From Mesorhizobium sp. L-8-3 (GTDB lineage Bacteria; Pseudomonadota; Alphaproteobacteria; Rhizobiales; Rhizobiaceae), in assembly GCF_016756615.1 (NCBI RefSeq), contig NZ_AP023262.1:5147501-5211500 (forward strand): a stretch of DNA of 64,000 nt, written 5' to 3'. Position numbers and translations under genes: made by a program. Each line of letters opens with the position of its first letter. Position 1 is the first letter of the stretch. This document shows positions 55,035 to 63,940 of the stretch, piece after piece. Below the pieces are notes generated by a model. It saw only the letters and a list, made by a program, of their open reading frames with translations, ran no database searches and had not been told where the DNA came from.

Positions 55035-55370
55035 ATGATGACAGGCGTTAAGACAGCGAAGTTCCGGATCGGCCAGGTGGTGCGTCACAGGCTGTTTCCC
55101 TTCCGCGGCGTGATCTTCGACGTGGACCCGGAATTCGCCAATACCGAGGAATGGTATGAGGCCATTCCCGCGCAGGTCCGCCCGCGCAAGGACCAGCCCT
55201 TCTATCACCTGCTGGCGGAGAACGCCGAGACCGAATACATCGCTTATGTATCGGAGCAGAACCTGCTCGAGGACGACTCCGGCGAGCCGGTACGTCATCC
55301 GCAGTTGAAGGAAATGTTCGACGCCCTGCCCGATGGCGGCTACGAGCCCAAGGGCCGGGCGCATCATTGA
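55035..55370 (+). CDS. hspQ: Heat-shock protein HspQ (hemimethylated-DNA-binding YccV family)
   Basis: A 111-aa protein: KFRIGQVVRHRLFPFRGVIFDVDPEFANTEEWYEAIP, then QPFYHLLAENAETEYIAYVSEQNLLEDDSGEPVRHPQ. These match HspQ across the full length. In E. coli HspQ is a heat-induced enhancer of Lon and binds hemimethylated oriC. ATG 55035 or 55038 may be used. It is followed by a long inverted repeat. Confidence 0.93.
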   Translation: MMTGVKTAKFRIGQVVRHRLFPFRGVIFDVDPEFANTEEWYEAIPAQVRPRKDQPFYHLLAENAETEYIAYVSEQNLLEDDSGEPVRHPQLKEMFDALPDGGYEPKGRAHH

Positions 55371-55373
55371 AGA

Positions 55374-55452
55374 GAGCGAGTAGCGAATAGCATGTAGCGA
55401 ATAGGGGGAATTTGCCGCTCCCTATTCGCTACCGACTATTCGCTATTCGCTC
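55374..55452. repeat. 33-bp imperfect inverted repeat with internal TAGCGAATAG units
   Basis: The left arm (55374-55406) and right arm (55420-55452) pair with four mismatches around a 13-nt loop. Each arm contains two spaced copies of TAGCGAATAG. It lies between the convergent hspQ and ialB-type genes, starting 4 nt after one stop and ending 1 nt before the other. It may act as a bidirectional terminator, or be a mobile palindromic repeat. Confidence 0.88.
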
Positions 55453-55453
55453 C

Positions 55454-56080
55454 TTAGTTCCCCGCTTTCGCCTTGTCCTGCTCTTCCTTGAGCTTCTTAG
55501 CGAAGTCCTCGTTGTTCTTGGTCACGAACTCCTGCAGCTTCTTCTGGCGGTCCTCGATGTCGGACTGCTGCATGGGCGGGCCGTCGTAGACGCCGGTGAA
55601 GCCCTGAAGGCTGACCTTGATCGGGTTAGGCTGATTCTGGAAGTTGACCGAGGTGAGGGTCAGCTCGGAGCCCTTCTTGAAGGAGTTGACGAGCTGGTCG
55701 GAAAGCTGCGTCTCGGCCACGCAACGGTCGGGAAAGCAGATCACATAGTCGAGCTTCTGCGTCTTGCCGCCGTCGATCTGCAGGCCGATGCCCGGGGGCA
55801 CCATGCGTCCGCTCGGCACGGAGACCTGGAAGACCTTGCGGTTCACCTTGCCCTTGAGCTCGATCAGGCTGATGCCGGTGATCATCTGACCCGTGTCGGC
55901 GACGACGATGTTCTGCACGTTGCAGATATCGACGTCTTCCTGCTTGGAACAGGCCTTGAACCAGCCCTGAGGGATCTGCGGCTGCTGCGCCGCGGCCGGA
56001 ACAAGGCCAGCGGCCAGAACGCCGGCCGCAGCGGCAGCCATGACGGAAAGACGGGAAGCGTTTATCGTCACGCTCGTCAT
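55454..56080 (-). CDS. Invasion-associated locus B (IalB) family protein
   Basis: A 208-aa secreted protein with a signal peptide (about residues 1-31, ending LVPAAAQ). The IalB pattern is clear: GWFKACSKQEDVDICNVQNIVV, SVPSGRMVPPGIGLQIDGGKTQKLDYVICFPDRCVAE, with four conserved cysteines. A charged helical tail (residues about 175-208) ends the protein. IalB proteins of Bartonella and Brucella are envelope proteins linked to host interaction. Rhizobial homologues are common and uncharacterized. Confidence 0.9.
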   Translation of the reverse strand: MTSVTINASRLSVMAAAAAGVLAAGLVPAAAQQPQIPQGWFKACSKQEDVDICNVQNIVVADTGQMITGISLIELKGKVNRKVFQVSVPSGRMVPPGIGLQIDGGKTQKLDYVICFPDRCVAETQLSDQLVNSFKKGSELTLTSVNFQNQPNPIKVSLQGFTGVYDGPPMQQSDIEDRQKKLQEFVTKNNEDFAKKLKEEQDKAKAGN

Positions 56081-56308
56081 ATTGATCGAATCCTCTCATA
56101 TGTCGCCAGACCCGGCGCCCGAGTCGGTTGGCCGCTTGGTGTTGCCCAAATGAGGCAACAGAATGACTGTCGGGGGCGTGTTACACCGCGTCGTCTGTCA
56201 AATCCAGCCCGGATTGCCGCAAATCCCGCATCCTTTCCGATGTTTGCGGCGGGCGTGATAGGGTGGCAGCGAATCACGCGCGCGAGACGGAAACCAGGAG
56301 CCACCACG

Positions 56309-58114
56309 ATGCGGCGATCGCTTTCGGCTGTTCTAGCCGGACTCCTTTGCCTGGCCGGGGCCTTCGGACCGGCGGTCGCCGAACCGAAGCATGCGATCGC
56401 CATGCATGGCGAGCCGGCGCTGCCCGCCGACTTCAAGCATTTCCCCTACGTCAATCCGGATGCTCCCAAGGGCGGAAGGATCGACTATGCCTGGTCGGGC
56501 ACCTTCGACAGCATCAACCCCTTCATCGTCCAGGGCAGTGCGGCCCGCGGCACGCTCGACCTCGTGTTCGGCTACAACGTCTTCGACAGCCTGATGCAGC
56601 GCTCCAGCGACGAGCCGTTCACCCTCTATCCGCTACTGGCCAAGACCGTCGAGACCGACGACGACAGAACCTTCGTCGAGTTCACGCTCGACGAGCGGGC
56701 GCGATTTTCCGACGGACAGCCGGTCACCCCGGAGGACGTGATCTTCACCATCGAACTCCTGCGCGACAAGGGTCATCCGCGCTACGCCGTGACCGCCAAG
56801 AAGATCGGCAAGATGGAGAAGGTCGGAGAACGCGGCTTGCGCATCACCTTCAGGCAGCCCGACCGCGAACTGCCCCTGATCTTGGGGTTGATGCCGATCC
56901 TGCCGAAGCAGGCCACCGATGCGGAGCGTTTCGACAAGTCGACGCTGAAGCCGATGATCGGCAGCGGCCCCTACCGGCTGGAATCGGTGCGCCCGGGAGA
57001 CAGCATCACGCTGCGGCGCAACCCGGACTATTGGGCGAAGGACATCCCTTCAAAAGTCGGCTTCGACAATTACGACGAGATCCGGCTGACCTATTTCCGC
57101 GACGAGAACGCGATGTTCGAGGCCTTCAAGAAGGGCCTCGTCGATGTCTTCATCGACGGAAGCAGCGGGCGCTGGAAGCACGACTACGACTTCGCTGCCG
57201 TGAAGCGCGGCGATGTGGTGCAGGAGACGTTCAAGACACAGCTCGCCTCGGGAATGTTCGGTTTCGTCATGAACAGCCGGCGTCCGCAGTTCCAAGATCG
57301 CGCCTTGCGCGAGGCGCTGGTATCGCTGTTCGACTTCGAATGGGCGAACCGTAACCTTCTGTCCAGCGCCTATACACGCACCAAGAGCTTCTATGACAAT
57401 TCCGAGCTTTCATCCTTCGAGCGCCCGGCGAGCGAGGCGGAAAAGGCCCTGCTGGCCCCCTTCCCTGATGCGGTGACTCCCGAGGTCATGGCAAACGGCT
57501 GGCGACCGCCGGCTTCGGACGGCAGTGGGCGCGACCGCGACTTCCTGAGGGTCGGCTTCGACAAGCTCAAGGCCGCCGGCTACACCATCGAGGACGGCCG
57601 CATGGTCGACAAGAACGGCGCGCCGCTCGCCTTCGAGGTCATGCTGAAGGGCCAGGACAGCCAGCAACTCGCCATGGCCTGGCAGCAGACGCTTGCCAGG
57701 CTCGGCATCGACGTCACCATCCGCTCGGTCGACGCCGCGCAGTATCAGCAGCGCCTCAATCAGTTCGATTTCGACGTCATCGCTTTCGCCTATCCCTCGT
57801 CGCTGTCGCCCGGCGTCGAGCAGGTGGCACGCTGGGGATCGGCCGCACGCGACCAGCAAGGCACGTGGAATTTCGCCGGGGCCGCCAATCCGGCTGCCGA
57901 TGCGCTGATCGATACGCTGCTGAAGGCACGCGACCGCGATTCCTTCATCCAGGCCGTGCGCGCCTATGACCGCGTCCTGATGAGCGGGTCCTATGTGGTC
58001 CCGCTCTATTTCCTGCCCGAACAATGGGTGGCGCGGTGGAGCCGTATCAAACATCCGGAAAAGACGCCTATATATGGCTATCAGCTGCCGACCTGGTGGC
58101 GCGAGGAAAAGTAG
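56309..58114 (+). CDS. Extracellular solute-binding protein family 5 (YejA-like)
   Basis: A 601-aa periplasmic protein: signal peptide (LSAVLAGLLCLAGAFGPAVAE), then AIAMHGEPALPADFKHFPYVNPDAPKGGRI, the hallmark of the YejA/microcin C-type branch of peptide-binding proteins. Further SBP_bac_5 features are FTLDERARFSDGQPVTPEDVIFTIELL and IGSGPYRLESVRPGDSITLRRNPDYWA. AGGAG lies 8-12 nt before ATG 56309. No ABC permease or ATPase genes are adjacent, so it either serves a distant transporter or is an orphan. Confidence 0.92.
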   Translation: MRRSLSAVLAGLLCLAGAFGPAVAEPKHAIAMHGEPALPADFKHFPYVNPDAPKGGRIDYAWSGTFDSINPFIVQGSAARGTLDLVFGYNVFDSLMQRSSDEPFTLYPLLAKTVETDDDRTFVEFTLDERARFSDGQPVTPEDVIFTIELLRDKGHPRYAVTAKKIGKMEKVGERGLRITFRQPDRELPLILGLMPILPKQATDAERFDKSTLKPMIGSGPYRLESVRPGDSITLRRNPDYWAKDIPSKVGFDNYDEIRLTYFRDENAMFEAFKKGLVDVFIDGSSGRWKHDYDFAAVKRGDVVQETFKTQLASGMFGFVMNSRRPQFQDRALREALVSLFDFEWANRNLLSSAYTRTKSFYDNSELSSFERPASEAEKALLAPFPDAVTPEVMANGWRPPASDGSGRDRDFLRVGFDKLKAAGYTIEDGRMVDKNGAPLAFEVMLKGQDSQQLAMAWQQTLARLGIDVTIRSVDAAQYQQRLNQFDFDVIAFAYPSSLSPGVEQVARWGSAARDQQGTWNFAGAANPAADALIDTLLKARDRDSFIQAVRAYDRVLMSGSYVVPLYFLPEQWVARWSRIKHPEKTPIYGYQLPTWWREEK

Positions 58115-58138
58115 TCATCCTTTCGAATGGAGCAGCCG

Positions 58139-58816
58139 ATGAGCGCCAAGCAATCCATAACGGTCGACGTCGTGTCCGACGTCGTCTGCCCCTGGTGCTT
58201 CATTGGACAGAAGCGCCTCGACAAGGCGGCTGCCGCCCTGTCCGACATCGATGTCGACATACGCTGGCGGCCCTACCAGCTCGATCCGACGATCCCGCCC
58301 GAGGGCAAGGACCGCCGACAATACATGATCGACAAGTTCGGCAGCGAGGAGCGCATCCGGCAGATCCATGAAAGGATCGAGGGGCTCGGAGCCGTCGAGG
58401 GGATCGATTTCGCATTCGACGCTATCAAGGTCGCGCCCAATACGCTGGACGCGCATCGCGTCATACGCTGGTCCGGACCTGCCGGTCCCGATATCCAGAA
58501 CCGCCTCGTGCGCCGCCTGTTCCAGCTCAATTTCGAGCAAGGCGCCAATGTCGGCGACCATGCCGTGCTGATCGACGCCGCGCGCGAAGCGGGCATGGAC
58601 GCATCCGTCGTCGAGTCCCTCTTGCCGACGGATGCCGATGTCGAGGCCGTGCGCGCCGAGATCGCGACCGCCTCGCGCATGGGCATTACCGGTGTGCCGT
58701 GCTTCCTGCTGGAAAGCAAATATGCCGTCATGGGCGCCCAGGAGGCCGAGACGATCGCCGATGCCATCCGCCAGGTCGCCGCGGCCAAGGCGCGTGGCGA
58801 ACTCGACGCAAGCTGA
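58139..58816 (+). CDS. DsbA-family oxidoreductase (FrnE-like)
   Basis: A 225-aa thioredoxin-fold protein without signal peptide. The active site is DVVCPWCFIGQKRL (CPWC), followed by the all-alpha insertion and the C-terminal ITGVPCFLLESKYAVMGAQEAE. This combination defines the FrnE/DsbA-like cytoplasmic group, implicated in disulfide or oxidative stress in some bacteria. GGAG six nt before ATG 58139 makes this start better than ATG 58127. It follows the solute-binding-protein gene by about 24 nt, on the same strand. Confidence 0.92.
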   Translation: MSAKQSITVDVVSDVVCPWCFIGQKRLDKAAAALSDIDVDIRWRPYQLDPTIPPEGKDRRQYMIDKFGSEERIRQIHERIEGLGAVEGIDFAFDAIKVAPNTLDAHRVIRWSGPAGPDIQNRLVRRLFQLNFEQGANVGDHAVLIDAAREAGMDASVVESLLPTDADVEAVRAEIATASRMGITGVPCFLLESKYAVMGAQEAETIADAIRQVAAAKARGELDAS

Positions 58817-58830
58817 CGGCGTACCCGATG

Positions 58831-59085
58831 TCAGCGCGAGTTTTCCACCCGCGGCGGTGCGACCAGCGCGCCGGCAAGTCGTCTGGCGATCGGCAGCGCT
58901 ATCTGCAGGCTCGGAAACGCTACGACCCAGGAAAACGCCCAGGACGGTGGCCAGGACGCCACGAAGTCCGCGCTCAAACCTTTGTGGACCAGGGTCATCA
59001 CCGCGGAAATGATGCCCGACATGATGATGGAGAGGACAAAGGACAGAGCGAGGCCGAAATGCCTGTGCGGGAGTCTCGGGAGCAT
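58831..59085 (-). CDS. DUF2798 small membrane protein
   Basis: An 84-aa protein with two hydrophobic segments (LALSFVLSIIMSGIISAVMTLV and WAFSWVVAFPSLQIALPIARRLA), matching DUF2798. The function is unknown. It diverges from a LysR-type regulator gene with a 137-nt gap containing a palindrome, the usual layout of a regulator and its target. Confidence 0.83.
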   Translation of the reverse strand: MLPRLPHRHFGLALSFVLSIIMSGIISAVMTLVHKGLSADFVASWPPSWAFSWVVAFPSLQIALPIARRLAGALVAPPRVENSR

Positions 59086-59173
59086 GATGTGACGGTTCCA
59101 ACAATTTGATCGGAAGGTTGAGCGGCGCGAACCTCGCCGCCGCGCCTATCATCTAGATCGTCCCTTTGGCTGT

Positions 59174-59189
59174 GATAATATCCATTATC
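59174..59189. promoter_or_regulatory. Candidate LysR operator between DUF2798 and LysR genes
   Basis: GATAAT-ATCC-ATTATC is a perfect 6-bp dyad with a 4-nt spacer and an AT-rich core. It is 34 nt before the LysR start and 89 nt before the DUF2798 start. LysR-type proteins commonly bind such T-N11-A dyads in divergent intergenic regions. Confidence 0.5.
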
Positions 59190-59222
59190 TCAAACAGATT
59201 CTCACGGAGTTCGAGAGAATTA

Positions 59223-60119
59223 ATGGATCGCATCCACGATCTCGAGGCATTCATCGAAACGGTCGAGCAAGGCAGCCTCACGGGCGCGGCCCGCAAGCTG
59301 GGGCGTTCCCTTCAGTCGATAAGCCGCTCGCTGATGGCGCTTGAGCAGAGCCTTGGCGTGGAACTCCTTCAGCGCACGACGCGCAGGTCCAGGACCACCG
59401 ACGCGGGTCAGGCCTTCTTCGAACGGGTCCAGCCGGCCGTCGCAGAGCTTCTCGACGCGCGGGACGCCGCAGCAAGCCTGCGCTCGTCGCCGACCGGATG
59501 CCTGAGGGTCAGTGCGCCGACCCTGTTCGGGCCGGCATTCGTGATGCCGATCCTGAGCAAATTCATAGATTTGTTTCCGGACGTTGATGCCGAACTCCAG
59601 CTATCGGATCGGATCGAGAACTTCACCGAAGGTGAAATCGATCTCGCCATCCGCGCCGGCGAGTTGCCGGATTCCGACCTCAAAGCAATACGACTGGGCG
59701 CCCTGCGCAGGGTTTTCTTCAGCTCCCCGCAATACCTCGCCGCGCACGGAACGCCGAGCCATCCGAGGGAGCTCGCCGACCATGCCTGCGTGACGCGGGT
59801 TGTCGACGGCAGGACGGCGAGCTGGTCCTATCGGGCCGAGGGCAAGTCCAGGGAGATCAAGGTAGCCGGGCGGCTGAGGAGCAACAACTCGACGGCTCTT
59901 TATGCGGCGGTGCTGGCCGGGGCGGGCATCAGCTATGCGCCGCTCTTCCAGATCCGCGATCTGGTCGAGGCCGGGCGGCTTAAAGTGATCCTGGCCGAGT
60001 ACGAGACCGCCCCGGCTCCCCTGCACGCCGTGTGGCCTAATATGCGACGGCCCCCGGCGAAAACCCGGGCGTTTCTCGACTTGCTCATCGAGGAAGTGCC
60101 GCGGCTCCGGCTCGAATAG
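59223..60119 (+). CDS. LysR-family transcriptional regulator
   Basis: A 298-aa regulator. The winged helix-turn-helix is at the N-terminus (FIETVEQGSLTGAARKLGRSLQSISRSLMALEQSLGVELLQRTTR) and the LysR substrate domain covers residues about 90-290 (CLRVSAPTLFGPAFVMPIL, then LFPDVDAELQLSDRIENFTEGEIDLAIRAGELPDSDL). ATG 59223 is used rather than the upstream in-frame codon at 59166. It is divergent from DUF2798, its probable target. The inducer is unknown. Confidence 0.93.
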   Translation: MDRIHDLEAFIETVEQGSLTGAARKLGRSLQSISRSLMALEQSLGVELLQRTTRRSRTTDAGQAFFERVQPAVAELLDARDAAASLRSSPTGCLRVSAPTLFGPAFVMPILSKFIDLFPDVDAELQLSDRIENFTEGEIDLAIRAGELPDSDLKAIRLGALRRVFFSSPQYLAAHGTPSHPRELADHACVTRVVDGRTASWSYRAEGKSREIKVAGRLRSNNSTALYAAVLAGAGISYAPLFQIRDLVEAGRLKVILAEYETAPAPLHAVWPNMRRPPAKTRAFLDLLIEEVPRLRLE

Positions 60120-60126
60120 CGCTTGG

Positions 60127-63100
60127 TCACGCCGCCGATTTGTCTGCCAATCTGGCGAGCTGGGTTATGACCACGGCGGAACCTGCGAGGCGCTTTTCAG
60201 CGTTCGGCCAATCCCGGATGAAGACCACGCTCTGGTCGGGCCGGATCCTGGCCAGCGAACCCTGCTCGCCTATGAAACGCACAAGCCCGGCCGGGTCGGC
60301 GAATTCCTTCTTGCGGAACTGGACGACCACGCCCTTGGGGCCCGCATCGAGCTTTTCGACGTTGGCCTTGCGGCAAAGCGCCTTGATGAAGACGATCTTC
60401 AGCAGGTGCTGCACTTCCTCCGGCATCGGCCCGAAGCGGTCGATCAATTCGGCGCCGAAGGCGTCGATCTCCTCCGTCGCTTCGATATCGCCGAGCCGCC
60501 GGTAGAGAGCCAGTCGCAGTTGCAGGTCCGGCACATAGCTTTCGGGGATCATGACCGCGGTGCCGATGGTTATCTGAGGCGACCAGCTGCCGTCGCTCAC
60601 CTCGCCGGTGCCGCGGATCTCGGCGACGGACTCTTCGAGCATCTGTTGGTAGAGCTCGAAGCCGACCTCCTTGATGTGGCCCGACTGTTCCTCGCCGAGA
60701 AGATTGCCGGCGCCGCGTATGTCGAGGTCGTGGCTGGCGAGCTGGAAGCCTGCGCCCAGCGTGTCGAGCGACTGCAGCACCTTGAGCCGCCGGTCGGCAT
60801 TGGCCGTCAGCGTGCGGTTGGCGGGCAATGTGAACAAGGCATAGGCGCGCACCTTGGAACGCCCCACCCGGCCGCGAAGCTGGTAGAGCTGGGCGAGGCC
60901 GAACATGTCGGCACGATGCACGATCAAGGTGTTGGCGGTCGGGATGTCGAGACCTGATTCCACGATCGTGGTCGACAGGAGCACATCGTACTGGCCGTCG
61001 TAGAAGGCATTCATGATATCGTCGAGCTCGCCGGCCGCCATCTGGCCGTGAGCAACGGCGACCTTCAGCTCGGGCACCGATTCGCGAAGGAAATCATGGA
61101 TTTCCGACAGGTCCGAAATGCGCGGCACGACGTAGAAAGAGTGGCCTCCCCGGTAACGTTCGCGCAGCAGGGTTTCGCGGATGACGAGCGGATCGAAAGG
61201 CGAGATGAAGGTGCGCACCGCCATGCGGTCGACCGGCGGCGTGGTGATGAGCGACAGCTCGCGCACACCGGTGAGCGCAAGCTGCAATGTGCGCGGGATG
61301 GGCGTCGCCGAAAGCGTGAGCACATGCACGTCACTCTTCAGCTCCTTCAGCCGCTCCTTGTGCTTGACCCCGAAATGCTGCTCCTCGTCGATGATGAGCA
61401 GGCCGAGGTTCTTGAAGCCGATCGCAGAGCCGAGCAGAGCATGCGTGCCCACCACGATGTCCACGGTGCCGTCGGCGATGCCTTTCTTGGTCTCGGCCAG
61501 TTCCTTCGAGCCGACCAGCCGTGAAGCCTGCCTGACCGTGATCGGCAGGCCCGAGAAACGTTGGGAGAATGTCTTGAAATGCTGACGCGCCAGAAGCGTG
61601 GTCGGCACCACGACCGCGACCTGGAAGCCTTCCATCGCCGCCAGGAAGGCCGCCCGCAGCGCGACCTCCGTCTTGCCGAAGCCAACGTCGCCGCAGATCA
61701 GCCGGTCCATGGGTTTGCCGAGCGACAGGTCGTCGACGACGGCGTCGATCGCCGTTTGCTGGTCGTCGGTCTCCTCATAGGAGAAGCGGGCGGCGAATTC
61801 GCCGTAGAGCCCGTCGGGAGGCATCATGACGGGCGCCTCGCGCATCTGGCGCTCGGCGGCCAGCCGAATGAGAGCGCCGGCCATCTCGAGCAGGCGCCGC
61901 TTCAGGCGTGCCTTGCGCGATTGCCAGGCGCCACCGCCCAGCTTGTCGAGCGTCGCCTCGGCCGATTCCGAACCGTAGCGCGACAGGAGTTCGATGTTCT
62001 CGACCGGCAGGAACAGCCGGTCGTCGCCGGCATAGTGCAGTTCCAGGCAGTCATGCGGCGCGCCGGCGGCCTCGATCGTGCGCAACCCGATGAACCGGCC
62101 GATGCCGTGATCGGCATGCACGACGATGTCGCCGGAAGACAGCGCTGCGACCTCGGCGATAAAATCGGACGCGCGCTTGCGCTTCTTCGACCGCCTGACC
62201 AGGCGATCGCCGAGAATATCCTGCTCGGCGACGACGACCAGCCTTTCCGTCTCGAATCCGGCTTCCAGCGGCAACACCGCGAGCCCCGCCTGTCCCGCCT
62301 CCAGCCGGGCGACTTCGTCGAGGGTGGAGACGCGCTTCAGATTGCCGAGGTGGTGCTCGGCGAGAATCTGTGCGAGACGGTCGAGCGAACCCTCGGTCCA
62401 GCCGGCGACGACGACCTTGCGTCCCTGCGCGCGCACGCCGCCGATATGGCTGACAACCGAGTCGAAGACATTGGCCGAGGGATCGGTTCGCTCCTGCTCG
62501 AAGCTGCGGCCTGCCCTGGCGCCGGCGTGACGGACGTAGCTGGACGGCAGATCGGGCGCGTCGAAGGGCGTGAATTCCCCTGCGACCTTGTCCGCGATCG
62601 CGCCGGTCACCTCATCGGGCGTCAGATAGAGCAGCGCAGGCGCAGCCGGCTTGTAGGGCACGGCGTCCTTCAGGGCGCCGTCCGCCTGCCGCTTGCGGGC
62701 CTCGTAGTGGTCGAGAATGAGTTCGTGCCGCTCGCTCAGCGCCTCGCGCGCGAGATGGTCGAACACGACGGGAGCTTCCGGCAGGTAGTCGAACAGGGTC
62801 GCGAGCTTGTCGTAGAAGAAGGGCAGCCAGTGTTCCATGCCGGCGAAACGACGGCTTTCGCTGACGGCGGCATAGAGTCCGTCGTCGCGCGACGGAGCGC
62901 CGAAGGCTTCAATGTAGTTGCGGCGGAAGCGGCTGACCGTCTCGGGCGTCAGCGCCACCTCGCTCATGCCCTGCAACTGGAACGATTTGCGCTGACCAGT
63001 GGTGCGCTGGGTCGCCACGTCGAAGGCGCGGATCGATTCCAGCGTGTCGCCGAAGAAGTCGAGCCGCAGCGGCTCCGGCGAACCCGGCGCGAAAAGGTCG

Positions 63101-63627
63101 AGAATGCCGCCGCGTACGGCGAATTCGCCTACGTCGCGGACAGTGGGCACCCGTTCGAAGCCGGATGTCTCGAGCCGTCCGATCAGCACTTTCATGTCGA
63201 TCTGGTTGCCCGGCTTGGCGCGCAAGGTCTGCGCCTCGATGATCCCGGGCGGCGGAATGCGCTGGAGCACGGCATTGGCGGTGGTCAGGATCACGGCGCG
63301 GTGCGACGTCCTGGCCAGCGCGATCATCGCGGCGAGCGCATCGAGGCGTCGCGCGGCGGCGTCGGAGCCGGGCGATACGCGGTCGTAGGGCAGACAATCC
63401 CAGGCCGGGAGCTCCAGGAGCGGCAGATCGGGTGCGGCGAAGGCCAGCGCCTCCATGATCGAAGGCAGACGCTGACCGTCCCGGGCGACGAAGATCAGCG
63501 GCCGATCCCTGGCGATCTCGCCGGACAGCGCCGCGAGCGCGAAAGCCTCGTAGCCGTCCGCCACGCCGTCGATCGTGACGAAGCCGCCGGTGTCGGGACG
63601 GATGGCGATTTTTTCGATCAGGGACAT
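60127..63627 (-). CDS. mfd: Transcription-repair coupling factor
   Basis: A 1166-aa translocase that removes stalled RNA polymerase and recruits UvrA. Order of domains: UvrB-like damage-recognition region (residues about 1-330), RNA polymerase-interacting domain (about 490-580, with HADHGIGRFIGLRTIEAAG), and RecG-like motor. Motor motifs are ICGDVGFGKTEVALRAAF (Walker A), IIDEEQHFGVKHKERLK (DEEQ), TLSATPIPRTLQLALTGVREL and STTIVESGLDIPTANTLIVHRADMFGLAQLYQLRGRVGRS. The C-terminal TRCF domain closes the protein. sdhE lies just upstream on the same strand. Confidence 0.97.
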   Translation of the reverse strand: MSLIEKIAIRPDTGGFVTIDGVADGYEAFALAALSGEIARDRPLIFVARDGQRLPSIMEALAFAAPDLPLLELPAWDCLPYDRVSPGSDAAARRLDALAAMIALARTSHRAVILTTANAVLQRIPPPGIIEAQTLRAKPGNQIDMKVLIGRLETSGFERVPTVRDVGEFAVRGGILDLFAPGSPEPLRLDFFGDTLESIRAFDVATQRTTGQRKSFQLQGMSEVALTPETVSRFRRNYIEAFGAPSRDDGLYAAVSESRRFAGMEHWLPFFYDKLATLFDYLPEAPVVFDHLAREALSERHELILDHYEARKRQADGALKDAVPYKPAAPALLYLTPDEVTGAIADKVAGEFTPFDAPDLPSSYVRHAGARAGRSFEQERTDPSANVFDSVVSHIGGVRAQGRKVVVAGWTEGSLDRLAQILAEHHLGNLKRVSTLDEVARLEAGQAGLAVLPLEAGFETERLVVVAEQDILGDRLVRRSKKRKRASDFIAEVAALSSGDIVVHADHGIGRFIGLRTIEAAGAPHDCLELHYAGDDRLFLPVENIELLSRYGSESAEATLDKLGGGAWQSRKARLKRRLLEMAGALIRLAAERQMREAPVMMPPDGLYGEFAARFSYEETDDQQTAIDAVVDDLSLGKPMDRLICGDVGFGKTEVALRAAFLAAMEGFQVAVVVPTTLLARQHFKTFSQRFSGLPITVRQASRLVGSKELAETKKGIADGTVDIVVGTHALLGSAIGFKNLGLLIIDEEQHFGVKHKERLKELKSDVHVLTLSATPIPRTLQLALTGVRELSLITTPPVDRMAVRTFISPFDPLVIRETLLRERYRGGHSFYVVPRISDLSEIHDFLRESVPELKVAVAHGQMAAGELDDIMNAFYDGQYDVLLSTTIVESGLDIPTANTLIVHRADMFGLAQLYQLRGRVGRSKVRAYALFTLPANRTLTANADRRLKVLQSLDTLGAGFQLASHDLDIRGAGNLLGEEQSGHIKEVGFELYQQMLEESVAEIRGTGEVSDGSWSPQITIGTAVMIPESYVPDLQLRLALYRRLGDIEATEEIDAFGAELIDRFGPMPEEVQHLLKIVFIKALCRKANVEKLDAGPKGVVVQFRKKEFADPAGLVRFIGEQGSLARIRPDQSVVFIRDWPNAEKRLAGSAVVITQLARLADKSAA

Positions 63628-63652
63628 GGTTGGTCAGAAGGTCTCGGGTCGG

Positions 63653-63940
63653 TCAAAAAGTTATGGCTTGGCGGAACGCGAGGACACGCCGCAGGATCGG
63701 ACTGTCCTGGTCGGCGGGGATCGGCCGTTCGCCGGTGATCCAGGGGAGGAGCTTGGTGTCTGGAATGTCGAGGAGCCCCTCATATTGGTCGATTTCGATC
63801 TCGGTCAAGGCGCCGATCTCGGCATCGGCGAATGTGCCCAGGATCAGGTCCATCTCGCGCATGCCGCGGTGCCAGGACCGGAAGAGAAGCTTGCGCCGCC
63901 GTGCATCGAGGCCCTCGCTGGATCGTGTCGTTCCGGTCAT
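63653..63940 (-). CDS. sdhE: Succinate dehydrogenase flavinylation/assembly factor SdhE (YgfY/Sdh5)
   Basis: A 95-aa protein with the RGMREMD motif (KLLFRSWHRGMREMDLILGTFAD), including the Arg-Gly-x-x-Glu core required for covalent FAD attachment to SdhA in E. coli. The tail (LLDIPDTKLLPWITGERPIP) fits the family. ATG 63940 with AAGGA upstream is preferred to the longer frame from 63970. The gene lies 25 nt upstream of mfd, an arrangement common in Rhizobiales. Confidence 0.92.
   Translation of the reverse strand: MTGTTRSSEGLDARRRKLLFRSWHRGMREMDLILGTFADAEIGALTEIEIDQYEGLLDIPDTKLLPWITGERPIPADQDSPILRRVLAFRQAITF

Noticed and set aside
55374-55452. Short repeats resembling a CRISPR array
   Set aside because: Only four 10-bp units arranged as an inverted repeat, no regular spacers, and no cas genes nearby.
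61561-63738. A 725-codon open frame opposite mfd
   Set aside because: It lies entirely antisense to mfd, has no domain, and is Arg/Gly/His-rich as expected for the complementary frame of GC-rich coding DNA.
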